Shown here piece after piece: positions 39,107 to 50,161 of a stretch of 64,000 nucleotides of DNA. The stretch spans positions 54,508-118,507 of the forward strand of contig JBBHKE010001338.1 in the NCBI GenBank assembly GCA_037447655.1, written 5' to 3'. This stretch comes from Zygnema cylindricum (taxonomy: Eukaryota > Streptophyta > Zygnematophyceae > Zygnematales > Zygnemataceae). Numbering within the stretch: the stretch's first letter is position 1; every line of letters begins with the position of its first letter. The notes beneath the pieces were generated by a model, which ran no database searches, had not been told where the DNA came from, and was given only the letters and a program-made list of their open reading frames with translations. The translations under genes and the position numbers were made by a program.

Positions 39107-39374
39107 TTGTCATTTTTTCGCCACTTCAAACATATTTTCCCCGTACACACGGATTGTGGACGGTCGCGATTGAAAGATTAAATTCTCAGCTTCCGATTGG
39201 CGGTCTCAGATTGAAAATCGGACAAGTGTACACATAGAAAAGATGTTTCAAGTATAAGTGGCATGATAAATTAAAAAGCACGATGGTAACCCATCTGAGT
39301 CCGGGGGTACAAAAAGGGTGGCATGGCCAAAATTGAAAAACTAAAATAAAAAAAAAAAAAGAGCGATGGGAACA

Positions 39375-39408
<34 letters not shown>

Positions 39409-39435
39409 ATTAGCACCAATAGCGATCACGGTGTA

Positions 39436-40834
39436 GTGTTAGAAAATTTGTTGTGGCGTTTGATGGATGTGGTGTAGTTGCTTTTAAAAATTGGTTAGAA
39501 AGATATTGATTTTGGTTTATATACCAACTTTATTAAAAAGCGCGGTGGTAAACCATCTGAGTCCATGGGAACAAAAAGAGGCATAGCGCAACGTTACTAC
39601 GTCTATTTATTAAAGGCACTTTTTTATTTTGTCACTTCACACAATTTTATCCAAATTGGAAGTATCATATTTTTCGATTGCTTTTGTTTTTAGGGAATTC
39701 TGAAGAGTTCGGAATAGCAGCTTATTACTTCAATGAATCAATAAGTTATGCAAAATTGATATGTATGTACTTCTTTCATACCAATTACTCCATTTCTAAA
39801 CCGATTACTATATGTTTTCGAAACCAATATTTGCATTACCTTAGAGCATTACAGCTACCTATGCGTCAAATTATGATTAAAGAAGAAATGGGAGACCATC
39901 TGAGTACAGGGAACCAAAAAAAAGAAAAAAGCTAAATTCTCGAAGTATGAAAAAACAAACATATACAAAATCACATGTTTCCTAATAATCGCCACCAACT
40001 GCTACTAAGGAAACCAGAAATATATGCAAATGAGTGCGTCAAATCTGATAATGTCCAATTTTCAAAATTTCTCTCCCACGTAAATATACTACTGAAACTC
40101 AATACGAACAAAATACACTGAAAGCGAAACTACATCGCTCACCTTTTATTGAAAGTTATAATTTTTAAGTCATTACATTATTATGTAGAAGAGGTGGAAA
40201 ATGATCCTATTGAGAATACAATGGAAACAACAATGACAAAAACAAAAGCGGTGAATGGGTTTATAATAGTCATAATTGTACTGTGACAGTTAGAAAGATG
40301 TCAATAAGTAATTACGACGACATGGTGATGACAAAAATTACAAAAATGATTTTTAATTTCAAAGCATCAACACAATCCAAAACAACAACTGAAAAAACAA
40401 AACAGTAGAAACACACTCGGATTATGGGCTAAAATTGAGATGTCACAACGGTGTCATTCCTATGCTGTAACTACAAAAAACTAAAAAACACCTTCACTTA
40501 TATCTATCATATATACAAACAAATTCACTCTATTATTGTCCTATATACTTTTCAGGAAATGATAGGAATAGGAACTAATAGGTGTAGGGAGCATAGGAAG
40601 TAATGTAGTGTAGGATAAGGAAGTTCTCAAACTTTTGCCTAGTGCAAAGAAAAGAACAAAAAGAATCCCAAAAATTGTCGAGATGAGACTCAAAATTTCA
40701 CCTTTCCGGATGAAAATAAATCTTGTTCCTTCGTTCGAAAAAGCTTTGGAAGCGTGGAAGTAAACATCGAATTCAATTTCAATCTCGAATCTCAAACTCT
40801 CATTCAATGAAAAGGATCCCATATAAAACAAATT
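39436..40834. other. 3' flank of the TauE/SafE gene, no gene recognised
   Basis: A third copy of the 'gtggtaaaccatctgagtcc' core lies at 39528-39590 and a fragment at about 39894. The rest is AT-rich and probably includes the TauE 3' UTR, up to about 40600. Confidence 0.45.
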
Positions 40835-43800
40835 TTACTGTACACTGCATAATTGTTGAAATCCCATATAATCGTGTCTCGCAATTTGGTTTTTTATGCT
40901 GATAGATCCCGTAATAACTGCTCCATAAAAGTGGAAAAAAAATCAAAAGGAAGTTGTCACTTTCCAAACCCCCTCCTATTATTATTTTTCATGATCCTTC
41001 TTCCGACTAATTCCTCACAAAAAGAAAAATATTGTTTCAAGTACACTTCTTTCTATTTTCCTTTAACAAACCATAAATAAGTCACACCATACTTCCCGAA
41101 ACTTAGCTTCAAAACCTTTTAATTCAACCATTCTTTTTAAACTTATCTCCAACTCATTCTTATTCTCAAAACAAGGAAACAATACAACAAATAGAAAATA
41201 AGGATGGTTTTAGAGAATTCTCACTGATGACGGCAGCCGAGGCTCCGATGACAATTGCCAAAGAAAATATAATTATGGAGTTACGTCCATATTTGGAGAT
41301 CGCCACACGAACCAACACAAGACCGACTAATCCCGCGACGGCACAGATGCCTCCGTATATTAAAGCTGCAGGGAACACCTCAGTTTCAGTTTAAAGTTCA
41401 GTTCCAGATCCAGATCCAGGTACAGTTCTAGTTACAGTTAACAGTTACAAAGCAATTAGTGTCACAGTCACCGTCACAGTTAATTTACGACTACCGTGAT
41501 TGTTACCGTTAGCATTACAGTTATCATTACAGATGCAGTTTACAGCTTACAGTTAAAATTATAGTTCCAGTTTCAGTTCCAGCTGCAAGTTTGGTTTAGT
41601 TTTCGTTGCCTTTGTATATTAAAACTGCAAGGAGGACATTAGTTTCAAATGCAGTTGCAATTTGAGATTCGTTTCAGTTTTATGTCAGTTCCGTTGGGTT
41701 ATTTTCTAGTTTTGTTTTAGTTGGCTGCATATATCAAAGCTGTGGAGAACACTGCCTATTCTATGTCTCAGTTTTAGTTTCAGTCTTGAGTTCAGTTTTA
41801 GCTGCCTATCAAAACCATAGAGAATACAAGAAAGTTTCAGTTTCCGTTGCAGTTTTGAGTTCCGGTTTCGGTTTTGAGTTTCAGTTTCAGTTTTGAGAAT
41901 CAGTTTTGACTTTCAGTTTCAGTTTTGAGATTCAATTTCAAATACAGTTTTGAGTTTCAGTTTCCAGTTTTTAGTTTCAGTTTCAGTTTCCGTTCAGTTG
42001 AAGATTACTGCTTGCAGGTTGCATATGCAGTTGAAATTCCGTTTTCAGCAGTCACTGCAAAGGCAAGTTCAGTTTCATATTCTGTACAGATTCGGAGAAC
42101 AGGTTGTGATTGCAGTCGCAGAGGGAGAGAGAGGGAGAGGGAGAGGGAGAGGGAGAGGGAGAGGGAGCGGGAGAGGGAGAGGGAGAGGGAGGGGGAGAGG
42201 GGAGAGGGAGAGGGAGAGGGAGAGGGAGAGGGAACGGAGATGGAGAGAGAAAGGGAGAGGGAACGGGAGAGGGAGAGGCAGCGTGAGAGGCAGAAGGAGA
42301 GGGAGGGGGAGAGGGAGAGGCAGAGGCAGAGGGAGGGGGAGAGGCAGAGGCAGAGGGAGGGGGAGAGGGAGAGGCAGAGGCAGAGGGAGGGGGAGAGGGA
42401 CAGGGAGAGGCAGGGGCAGAGGGAGGGGGAGAGACAAAGGGAGAGGGAGAGACAGAGGGAGAGGCAGAAGGAGAGGGAGAGGGAGAGGGAGAGGGAGGGG
42501 GGGAGAGGGAGAGGGAGAGGGAGAGGGAGAGGGAGAGGGAGAGGGAGAGGGAGAGGGAGAGGGAGAGGCATAGGCAGAGGGAGACGGAGAGGCAGAAGGA
42601 GAGAGAGAGAGAGAGAGGAAGCCTCTCCTACCTTCAATCGTCTAAGTTGAGCCATAGTGGTTTTTTCGAGGAACGGAGCTTCCGATGGAGAAGTTTCCGT
42701 CGGAGGAGATCTTATCGCTTCCAGTGTCACGTCACCGGAAGCCGGTTCTACGTGATTTTCGTCCTCCATTGACAGTTTACCGGAAAAGGTAGAAGAAGAT
42801 ATGGAACCTGCCCGGAAAAAAAATAAAAATTAATGATGTAATGGATAGATAAATCTAACTTAGTGTCAGCCTCAAAAAAGGAAAAAAAGAAAAAGAAAAA
42901 AAGGAAAGAACACAAGGTAAAAGTTGGGATGGAGGGAGGTGTGGAACTGCCCTAAAAAAAAGATCATCAAATCAAAGTGTGATACAAATTTCCGCTAGTA
43001 ATCCACACTAATTCATGATGACTATCAAAAAGATGTGTTTTTAATAGTGTTGTGTATCGGTAAAAAATGTATCGCAATAACACCCATACCGATAATTATC
43101 GGTTATCGAACGGCCAGAGATCCCGATATATCGGTCCAAGACCAACCAATTCCATATCGGCGATAACTTAAAAAAAATTAGTATGCATACAATAGTACTT
43201 TACAATATACTGTATTATATTATTGACTTTATATAGCGTGGTATGCCATGTGTAAAAAATTGTTCCGTACGCTGTTTAACTGAAATTTATTACGAATAGC
43301 GTGGCACATAAACGTTGACAATTTTAAAATCATAGTTTATAGTTCTAAAATTATATTACCAAAACGAAAAAAATAAATTACATTGTAAATTTGTAAAATC
43401 AAACTTTTTCGAAAACCAGACGAACAGACAAACAAAGCAGACGAACAAATCTGTCAGACTGCCGCCATTAACTGCCATTTATAAAAAAATAACAGTCAAA
43501 AGGACATTCTGGTAGGGGTACCCAAGTAAAACCCCCTTAAATTAGAAATAATGATGGAAACATCGCGGTTTTTTAACGAAATCGGGGGGAAGGGGGTCTC
43601 CGGCGCGTCCGGGGAATAACACGTACAGTTGAGTGTACTGGCCGTACATTTATCTGTACGGTCCGTACAGATATTGCCGATAGTTATCGATATCGGCGTT
43701 ATCGCCGATAATAACCGATGAATATCGGGTATTTATTGGCGATAACACCGATAACGATATATCGTACCAATATATCAATTATCGGCTACCCGAAAAAAGA

Positions 43801-45030
43801 CCCATATCGGTTATCGGCAAATTCTTACCGATACACAACACTAGTTTTTAACATCTTCGAAAGATAAGGGAAAAAAAAATGACTCGGTTCTGGAATTTGG
43901 CTTCGACATGTGATAAAAAATAAAATAACAAAAAACAGAATAATGTATTTATATATATAGACATATGTATTAAAACATGTAAATATATAATACACACAAT
44001 AAAAACATTAACTTTTAAATCCACACTTATGTGGTGAACTCCCCCAGAAAAAAGAAAAAAAGTAAAACAAAAGAATAAAGTAAAACAAAATAAAAATACC
44101 GTCGTCGTCTCGGTTCCGAGAACCCGATTCCGCGTCGCTCAAAGTTACCATTTGACTCATTTGCCTTTCCTGAAAAAGAAAATAATAATAATGATAAAAA
44201 AATAAAAAACAAAACAAAAAAAAAAAAAAAAAAGACAAAAAAAAAAAAACAAAAAAAAAAAAAAAAGAAAACAAAGATGAAGTAAAGAAAAGAAAGCAAA
44301 TGGAAATTGAGGAAAACTGAGAAACAGACAACGGAAAAACTGAAAAAAGATAACGGAAAACAAACGGCTAATGTATAAAAGTGCGTATTTTATTTTGTGG
44401 CATCAATTCGAACGATAATTCGTACAGTATGATCATATTTTTTATATAACAAAAACACATAATTTTTTTTGGAAAACACATAGAATAACACTAAAAAAAA
44501 AAAACTTCAAAACTTCAAAGAAAACCCTTTGCCTATTTTGGGTCTCCCTTACTATAAATACCTATTTGTCATATAAACAAAATTTAAAAATTGGAGAATA
44601 CCTTGCCTCTTGGGTCTCACTATACATCTATAATACTTATATATTAGTTTTCTTTTTTTTTAATCATACCAATCAAAATGCTTACTTGTATACATCTCAC
44701 ACTGAAAAAATACATAAAATAAAGCTTAAAAAAACCTTTAAAATGCCAAAAAAAAAACAAAAAACCTTAAAAATAAAATAAATAAATGAACAAATAAATA
44801 AACAAATAAAAAAGAAACAAAATAAATAAACAAACAAATAAATAAATAAATATACAAAATAAATAAACAAAAAAATAAACCAAACAAATAAAAAAAAAAA
44901 AAAACAAAGACATCAATAATTAAAAACAAAATAAAAAAACAAAATAAAAAATAAAATAAATACCTTTGCCTGTTTGGTCTCTGATTTCCAAGTACTGATT
45001 CCCTTTGAAAGTGTCCTCTGGGTCATATCT
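40835..45030 (-). CDS. Sulfite exporter TauE/SafE family protein (plant type), 3' part only
   Basis: Five exons read 5' to 3': 45030-44964 (enters the N gap), 44169-44100, 42807-42632, 41365-41225 and 40917-40835. The first reads ...STWKSETKQAK, the family's conserved W-x2-E-T segment after the first membrane half. The next two encode a hydrophilic loop (ERQMSQMVTLSDAES, MEDENHVEPASGD, LEKTTMAQLRRLK). Exon 4 is a membrane exon: LIYGGICAVAGLVGLVLVRV, KYGRNSIIIFSLAIVIGASA. Exon 5 ends RHDYMGFQQLCSVQ-stop, the family's terminal (Y)MGF..LC signature. The 42632 exon ends in phase 0, but the 41365 exon needs one carried base, so at least one exon between them is absent from the assembly or genome. 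The family exports sulfite or organosulfur anions in bacteria; plant members are poorly characterised. The 5' half was not found beyond the gap. Confidence 0.8.
41390..42000. repeat. Imperfect CAGTTT-type repeat in a TauE intron
   Basis: A diffuse array of cagttt/cagttc/agtttcagtt words, about 600 bp long, immediately upstream (gene sense) of the 41365 exon. Periodicity is about 6 with many interruptions. Confidence 0.8.
42118..42630. repeat. About 510-bp GGGAGA polypurine array abutting a TauE exon
   Basis: Nearly pure GGGAGA/GGCAGA/GAGAGA repeats end two bases from the donor of the 42632 exon. The splice site itself is read as GTAGGA next to the CT-strand repeat. It is prone to triplex formation and assembly collapse. 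Long frames on both strands are repeat artefacts. Confidence 0.95.
43045..43843. mobile_element. hAT-like non-autonomous element (family B) with perfect 8-bp TSD
   Basis: A 799-bp element from TAGTGTTGTGTATCGGTAA to TTACCGATACACAACACTA. It is flanked on both sides by GTTTTTAA (43037-43044 and 43844-43851). Both ends carry dense TATCG subterminal repeats. Termini of the YAGNG type, an 8-bp duplication and subterminal repeats are hAT hallmarks. It lies in the TauE intron between the 42807 and 44100 exons. It lacks coding capacity and matches the outer parts of the relic at 55928-58406. Confidence 0.92.
44190..44960. other. A-rich simple sequence in the TauE intron
   Basis: Long A runs and (AAATAAAC)n-like stretches fill the intron between the 44169 and 44964 exons. 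The reverse strand yields Phe-rich frames with no meaning. Confidence 0.7.
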
Positions 45031-45040
45031 NNNNNNNNNN
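45031..45040. other. Assembly gap (10 N)
   Basis: Ten N cut the TauE exon that begins at 44964. Sequence to the right (45041-45280) shows no continuation of the exon. The gap is therefore larger than 10 bases or joins non-adjacent contigs. Confidence 0.98.
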
Positions 45041-45287
45041 GTACCCCTGCATGGGACTGTATCCGTGTGAAACTTTTCATGTGGCATTTTAGCCGCGGTT
45101 TTAGGTTTCATTGCAAATTTTCAAAGCCAACGTACCCCTGTGCGGGATTCCTGAGCTTGTAACGTTTTGAAGTTCGGTTCTTCTTTCATGATCTATTTAG
45201 ATTTCATGATAGCATGATTTGATCTTGCATGTTGTTAAGATCTGTGCTTTGCTTTGCGGTTTACAAAGCACTTTGTTTGTATTGTCA

Positions 45288-45612
45288 TTAAAGCGCTTTA
45301 GCATGCAATTTCATGAAAGTGCTTTATCATGCAATTTCATGAAAGTGCTTTAGCATTCTATTTCATGTGGCGGTTAGCAATAATCGCAAAACATGTGATT
45401 AAGGTAAGGCGGAAAAAAAAAAATAAGAGGTAATCACGTCAAGTAAGATAAAAAAAGAAATAAAATGGAGAATAAAAAAAAAAAGGCGGAATGGAATTAG
45501 TGTACAAAACGCTAATAACGATTGGCGGTGTACTTTATCTTACGATTTCGTGAAAGTACTTTAACGTACTATTTCGTGAAAGTACTTTAACGTACGATTT
45601 CGCGAAATTACT
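45288..45612. repeat. Two 26-bp tandem arrays with opposite purine states
   Basis: Array 1 (about 45288-45365) has three units of AAAGTGCTTTAGCATGCA + ATTTCATG. Array 2 (about 45537-45612) has three units of AAAGTACTTTAACGTACG + ATTTCGTG. They are the same 26-mer with G/A transitions at about six positions. Between them lies the right end of a family-A MITE (ending '...aacgattggcggtgta' at about 45539). Confidence 0.75.
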
Positions 45613-45750
45613 GTTATGTTTGTTTCACGAAACATTTGGCGTTTCGTTTCGTGTCTAGAATTGTTGTACGTTCTAGTTTAGTACGATAGTACTTTAGATT
45701 TATCTAGTACTTTCTTCTTGGCTTGAAGTTTTGCAATGTTCGAGTCCTTA
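45613..45750. mobile_element. Repeat F, copy a (left part; continues at 49643)
   Basis: Matches 60330-60415 and 61028-61070 ('cgtttcgtgtctagaatt', 'gtacgatagtacttta', 'ttttgcaatgtt'). It is cut after 'gagtcc' by the 45751-49639 element and resumes at 49643-49950 ('taatctgcggacaggtggca', 'atggctggtgtgttattta'). This copy lacks the MITE present at 60414-61027 and so shows its unoccupied site (ctagTActtt at 45708). The family's class is unknown. Confidence 0.7.
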
Positions 45751-45841
45751 GGGCGTGTCCCCATGCAACCGAAACTTTTAAACGTTACTTTGGATTTTGG
45801 CGCCGATTTTACGGTGTACTTTTCAAAGTGTGCCTATGTCA

Positions 45842-47439
45842 GGGTACGTCCCCATGTAAGCGATACTTTGAAAATGACTTTTGGACTGTAGTGAAGTGTT
45901 CCGTACTACTTTGAAAAGCGTCCCAATGTGCGAAAATGAAATCGGAACTTTGAAATGTGACGGTTGTTGTTGGTAGTGTTGGGTATCGAGGACCATTTGA
46001 CGATATTCGATATATATATCGAATTTCAGGTACCCGATAATCGATATATCTCTTCGATATATCGAAAATCAAAATATCGCAATGTATCTCCAATATATCG
46101 CAGATATATCGTATCGTCAATATATCGAGGCATTTAAAAAAAAAAAAATGAAATTTTTCATAGGTCTCCAAAGTCACGTGCCTTCGGACAAGGTGACCAT
46201 AAAATCTTTGCCGAAAAGAAGGACGGTTTTTCCCTGAAAGTCAGCAGAGTGAAGGAGATCTTTGAGGTAAATTGACGCGGTACACTTGCGAAGTACACGT
46301 ACGTAATACGCAAGTACGGATTTCATTACGAAAATGGTCAGTTTGTCGGTTACATTTTGCGGCATCTACCTTTAAGTCACGGAACGCAAATCACGTCGTA
46401 CGTCGCGTATCAGACAATTTGTGTTTAACGCAAAAATAACATATTATATAAATCATTATATTTATAAAATACTATATATCGCGATGGTTTATGTTGGTCT
46501 CGGTACGATATATCGAGGACTTTCCTCAATCGATATTCGATATATCGAATATCGAAATCATCGCGATATGAAACTACCCGATACCCAACACTAGTAGTAG
46601 ATACAACTTTGTGACGGTTGAAGACGACTACGAAACTTCCGACAATTGATGACGCCAACAAAAACAGCGACAGTTGTAGACGTTTGGTATTTTGTAATTT
46701 TGTGACATGGCAAATGTTTAGGGTTTTGTGGTATTGTGACGCCATGCTCACTTGTGACAACGTCGACATCACAAAATTCATGAACTTTCTGCCATGGCTA
46801 TCCGATTTCGTTTTTCTGTCTTTTCTCACTCGACTTGCCATAAAAACATACATAAAGGTAGTCAAAACAATTATTTTTTGAATATCTTTCATTTAATAGC
46901 AATATTGTCGTGCCTCATTTTAAAAAGTGAGATGTAAAAGCGATAGTATGAGAGGGAGAGGGGAGAGGCGACGATAGCGCAATATTCTACAAAGGACCCA
47001 TGAATGAAAGTGGAGGTCCGAGACCCCCTGCAGATTTTTTCCATACACGCTCGTCTTTTCCGTACATGCACGTGACAGGCAGGGAAAAAAATAGCGAGTG
47101 CTCTCCCTCGTCCTAAAATTTTCCCACTCGTGTGGCGCGTGCTTGGACCGTTTTTCATTCGTTGTTTGGGTCGTACTTTCCCTAAAATCAGGTCGCGAGG
47201 TGATTTTTGATGAAGTTTTTTGACGGGCTGGATTCTCTTGCCTGAGGGTCGAAAAAAGGAAAACGCTAAAATTCCCTAACATGACGACAAACATGAAGTA
47301 CATTCAAAGTATCGACTTGACTTTTGCTGTACTTTTAAAGAATTGATTTGATTGTTCGACTAAAGTTTTTCCTACGGAATTGCGTTTTGGGTGAAAACGA
47401 CAGCATAAAGTCCATACTTTAATACATGGGGACGTACCC
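45842..47439. mobile_element. PIF/Harbinger-like element, family C (copy 2), nested in D
   Basis: Ends are GGGTACGTCCCCATGT and ACATGGGGACGTACCC, with a perfect TCA duplication (45839-45841 and 47440-47442). It is inserted 91 bp inside its own relative, family D. It contains the hAT-like element 45974-46593 and a near-palindrome at 47185-47206. Confidence 0.88.
45974..46593. mobile_element. hAT-like MITE (family B relative) nested in C
   Basis: A 620-bp element from TAGTGTTGGGTATCGAG to ...CTACCCGATACCCAACACTA, with long CGATATATCG subterminal repeats on both sides. The flanks gttgttgg and gtagtaga could be a decayed 8-bp duplication. It interrupts a family-C sequence that is continuous at 38080-38100. 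It is non-coding. Confidence 0.82.
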
Positions 47440-48059
47440 TCAATTGTTACTTGTGCGTTCATTACTTCAAACATGTGACAATTGTAGACGTCTACAAAAT
47501 GTGCGACACTCTACAAAACGAAATGTAGACGAGTACGAAACTACGAAACTTCCTAAAAACGGCGACGATTGTAGACGTCAAGGTTTTGTGACGTTGTATA
47601 CGTTTAGGGTTTTGTGACAGAGCAAAGTCATGGTACCATGTGACGTCATCAGTACGTACATTTTCCGCCATGGCTTCCCGATTTCGTTTTCTTATCTTTT
47701 ATCATTCGATATGCCATCAAACTTAGACCAAAAATATTCAAAAAAAATAAAAAAATATATACCTTTATTTTGACACTATTATTGCTGCATCTCGTGTAAA
47801 TATGAGAGAAAAAGGAGTGGTCGAGTGAGAAAGAGGGGGAGAGACGAGGACGACGTAAAATTTTGCAAAGGACGCATGAAGGAAAGTGGAGGTCCGCGAC
47901 CCCTGCAATTTTTTTTACGTACATGTTTCTCATTTTCCTATGTGCACGCGCGTGACGAGGAGTGAAAAATATAGCGTGTACTTTCCTTCGTGCAATTTTT
48001 TTCGAAAACGTTTGACACGTGCTGTCGTGCATGTGACAAAAGGAATGTTAAACATGCAA

Positions 48060-49050
48060 CACAATCATCTGCAAGATAAATAATAAACAAATAAGCGAGA
48101 AAGTCATGAACATCTGAAAAAACAAGTGACAATAAATATGTACAAGCAGCAAGCAACAAATAAACATATCATAAGAAAAATAAAGGTAGGGTGAGAGAGG
48201 AAGCTAGGAGGCTCAGTTTATCTATTAAGCCAACGGATAGCCACTAGGCTCCTTGGTCAGTTTATATTCCTTACAGGAGTTCAATAAATAAAGATTTAAC
48301 TCAATATCACAACACACAAACTAAAACTGTAGCAAACTGCGAGCAAATCTGAGATAACCAGATTTAGTCACACACAAAACATACGAGGAAAGCCAACCCT
48401 AATCCACTATCACACAGTAAACCACACAAGCAAAACCAAAACTGTCCAATCACAATCCAAGGTTCAGCAACAGCCTGAGAAAGAAGACCGAGCAGCAATC
48501 CACTTGATAGGACGCGAGAAAAAGTGAAGGGAAACCAGTTAGGCTTCGGCGTGAGCCGCGTAGATTAATTTGTAGGGCAGGTTTACAGAGAAAGAAAGTA
48601 AGAGCTAAGCAGCAGAACGCTTAATGACCAGAAAAATAGTCACTAAAACTATCCTGACAATTTCACAAGAAAAATCCTCAAAGTTTAGGTCAAATCTTCC
48701 AAAATGAGAATTCCTGTGCTCTTGAAATTGTGAGCACATAATTCACCTAAAATTCGCTAAGTACAAAATCTACAGCTGAGAGTCTACCTTACTACGACTA
48801 CATGCGTTCTATGTAGTTGTCTGCGCTTAGTTTGGATTCTGGCCAATAGGCAACCAGGATCGTCTGCCTTACGTTACAAAATCTACAGCCTACGGATAAA
48901 AACCCTTCCTACGCTACATGTGAATGCGTGCGACCTCCAAGGGTCCACGACTTGAAATTAACCAATTGCGTCGCCGTGTGCAGACTGAATCTGAATCGTT
49001 TGTTCCTCAGCATCCTTTGTGGCCGTTGATGCGCGTTCGAATTCGCGCTG
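48060..49050. other. Unassigned insertion inside family D
   Basis: Absent from the two related C elements. It contains 'attaagccaacggatagcca', a word also seen in part at 32046 ('taagccaacggacagg'), and otherwise unremarkable A-rich sequence. It is probably a retroelement or SINE fragment, but no end could be defined. Confidence 0.35.
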
Positions 49051-49642
49051 GTCCATACTTTTAGGTTGGCGCTTCAGTTCGTCAATCGAACGAACAAAAC
49101 TCAAACCTGTTCGCGTAAATTCCGGCGCCTAACGAATAGGCGTACGGACTTCAAAATGTTCGCAGGTTTTACGTCGCCTGACGACTTCACGTACAGAATC
49201 CAATTTGTCCGCGGATTTCACGGCGTCAACGACAATTTGTACGGTTTTGTCGCCACCGAAACATACCAAAATACAAATTAGTGTGGCGTGAATTTTACAG
49301 ACCATTTATATGCAATTAAAATGCGGTTAAAATGCGGTTAAACTGCGGCGACGTGATACGGCATGACAGTGCAATCCAAGTCTTCTATTCGTCAATAGGG
49401 TAGTATTTTGATAAAAATCAGGTCGCGATTTGATTCGAGTGCAAGTGTGAAGATGAGTTGGAAGTGGGTCGCGATGATAATAACGCCAAATTGCCGTACC
49501 GTCCAAGTTCCAAGAAGACGCAAAACGTACTTGTGTTTTTGCCCATTTTTTGTACGGCGTAATATTTTCTCGTTACAAGTCCCATTTTCTGTGAAAACGA
49601 CGGAAAAATACCCTTACTTGAACACATAGGGACACGCGCTTA

Positions 49643-49960
49643 ATGAAATTCAGAGTGTTCTAGGTTAATCTGCGGACAGGTGGCAGATTTTTAGAGGTTT
49701 TTGGCGGCGCACACTTACACGTGCCGCAGCATGGCTGGTGTGTTATTTAAGGGAAACTATGGAATTGCGTGATTATCAACCAATGATCAATTGGAAGATT
49801 ACATGGAGGAATAGAAGAGAGAAGTGAATTTGGAATTTCGGTTTTGTATTAATGAGAGAATTTTTCCGGAATGTCTCTTCAATGTTGATTTAATGTTTTG
49901 TAATTTGAATGCTTTTGTTGACAAAATTATTTGTTAGTGAGCTTTGAGTTTATTTTTTCG
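49643..49960. mobile_element. Repeat F, copy a (right part)
   Basis: Continuation of 45613-45750 beyond element D. It matches 61071-61370 ('gtggcagatttttagaggtt', 'gtgttatttaagggaaacta', 'gtaatttgaatgctt'). Confidence 0.7.
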
Positions 49961-50097
49961 ATCCTTTCATTTCTTAGAGGAAAAGGGAGAGGGATAGGGG
50001 TAGGGAGAGGCAAAAAAGAGAAAAGGGTGCAAGAAATGGAAAGGGTTAAAATTATTTGTAGTATTTTTTAAACTTACCATCATTTATATTTTCGTAC

Positions 50098-50161
50098 CTT
50101 ATTGTTGTGGAAGTTGAGTATCCACGACGATGACTCCCGTCTTTTTCAATTTTGTGCCCGT
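50098..50161 (-). other. Candidate isolated exon
   Basis: Bounded by a good acceptor (ttaccttcag) and donor (GTACGA). Only one of three frames is open and reads GHKIEKDGSHRRGYSTSTTI. It could belong to the minus-strand gene whose other exons lie at 53291-53758 or at 44964. Phase 1 entry does not fit directly after the 53291 exon. Weak evidence. Confidence 0.25.

Larger units (their letters stand above)
37183..39435. mobile_element. Family-A MITE interrupted by further insertions
   Basis: The left end TACACCGTGTATCGCTATTA (37183) is separated from the rest of the element, which resumes at about 39110 ('tcattttttcgccacttcaa', 'ttggcggtctcagattgaaa') and ends ...ATAGCGATCACGGTGTA at 39435. Inserted inside are the elements at 37209-37952 and 37956-39106. 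A further foreign piece with the 'gcacgatggtaacccatctg' core and long A runs lies at about 39258-39405. Confidence 0.8.
45751..49639. mobile_element. PIF/Harbinger-like element, family D, hosting a nested family-C element
   Basis: Ends are GGGCGTGTCCCCATG and ...GGGACACGCGC, flanked by TTA on both sides (45748-45750 and 49640-49642). The sequence outside the nested element is homologous to family C in the same order, including a decayed palindrome at 49415-49436. About 48060-49050 has no counterpart in C and is probably a further insertion. A short frame MFAGFTSPDDFTYRIQF... at about 49150 is protein-like but unassigned. No transposase was found. Confidence 0.82.

Noticed and set aside
41925-42769. 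Long open frames on both strands (up to about 250 codons, Arg/Glu/Gly or Ser/Leu/Pro-rich)
   Set aside because: They are the GGGAGA array translated. The only real coding part is the 42632-42807 exon at one end.
44964-45030. Alternative frame of the first visible TauE exon (YDPEDTFKGNQYLEIRDQTG)
   Set aside because: It looks plausible, but its phase does not fit the next exon. The frame ending STWKSETKQAK fits both the phase and the family motif.
45288-45612. CRISPR-like regular repeats
   Set aside because: A eukaryotic window; the units are direct tandem repeats without unique spacers.
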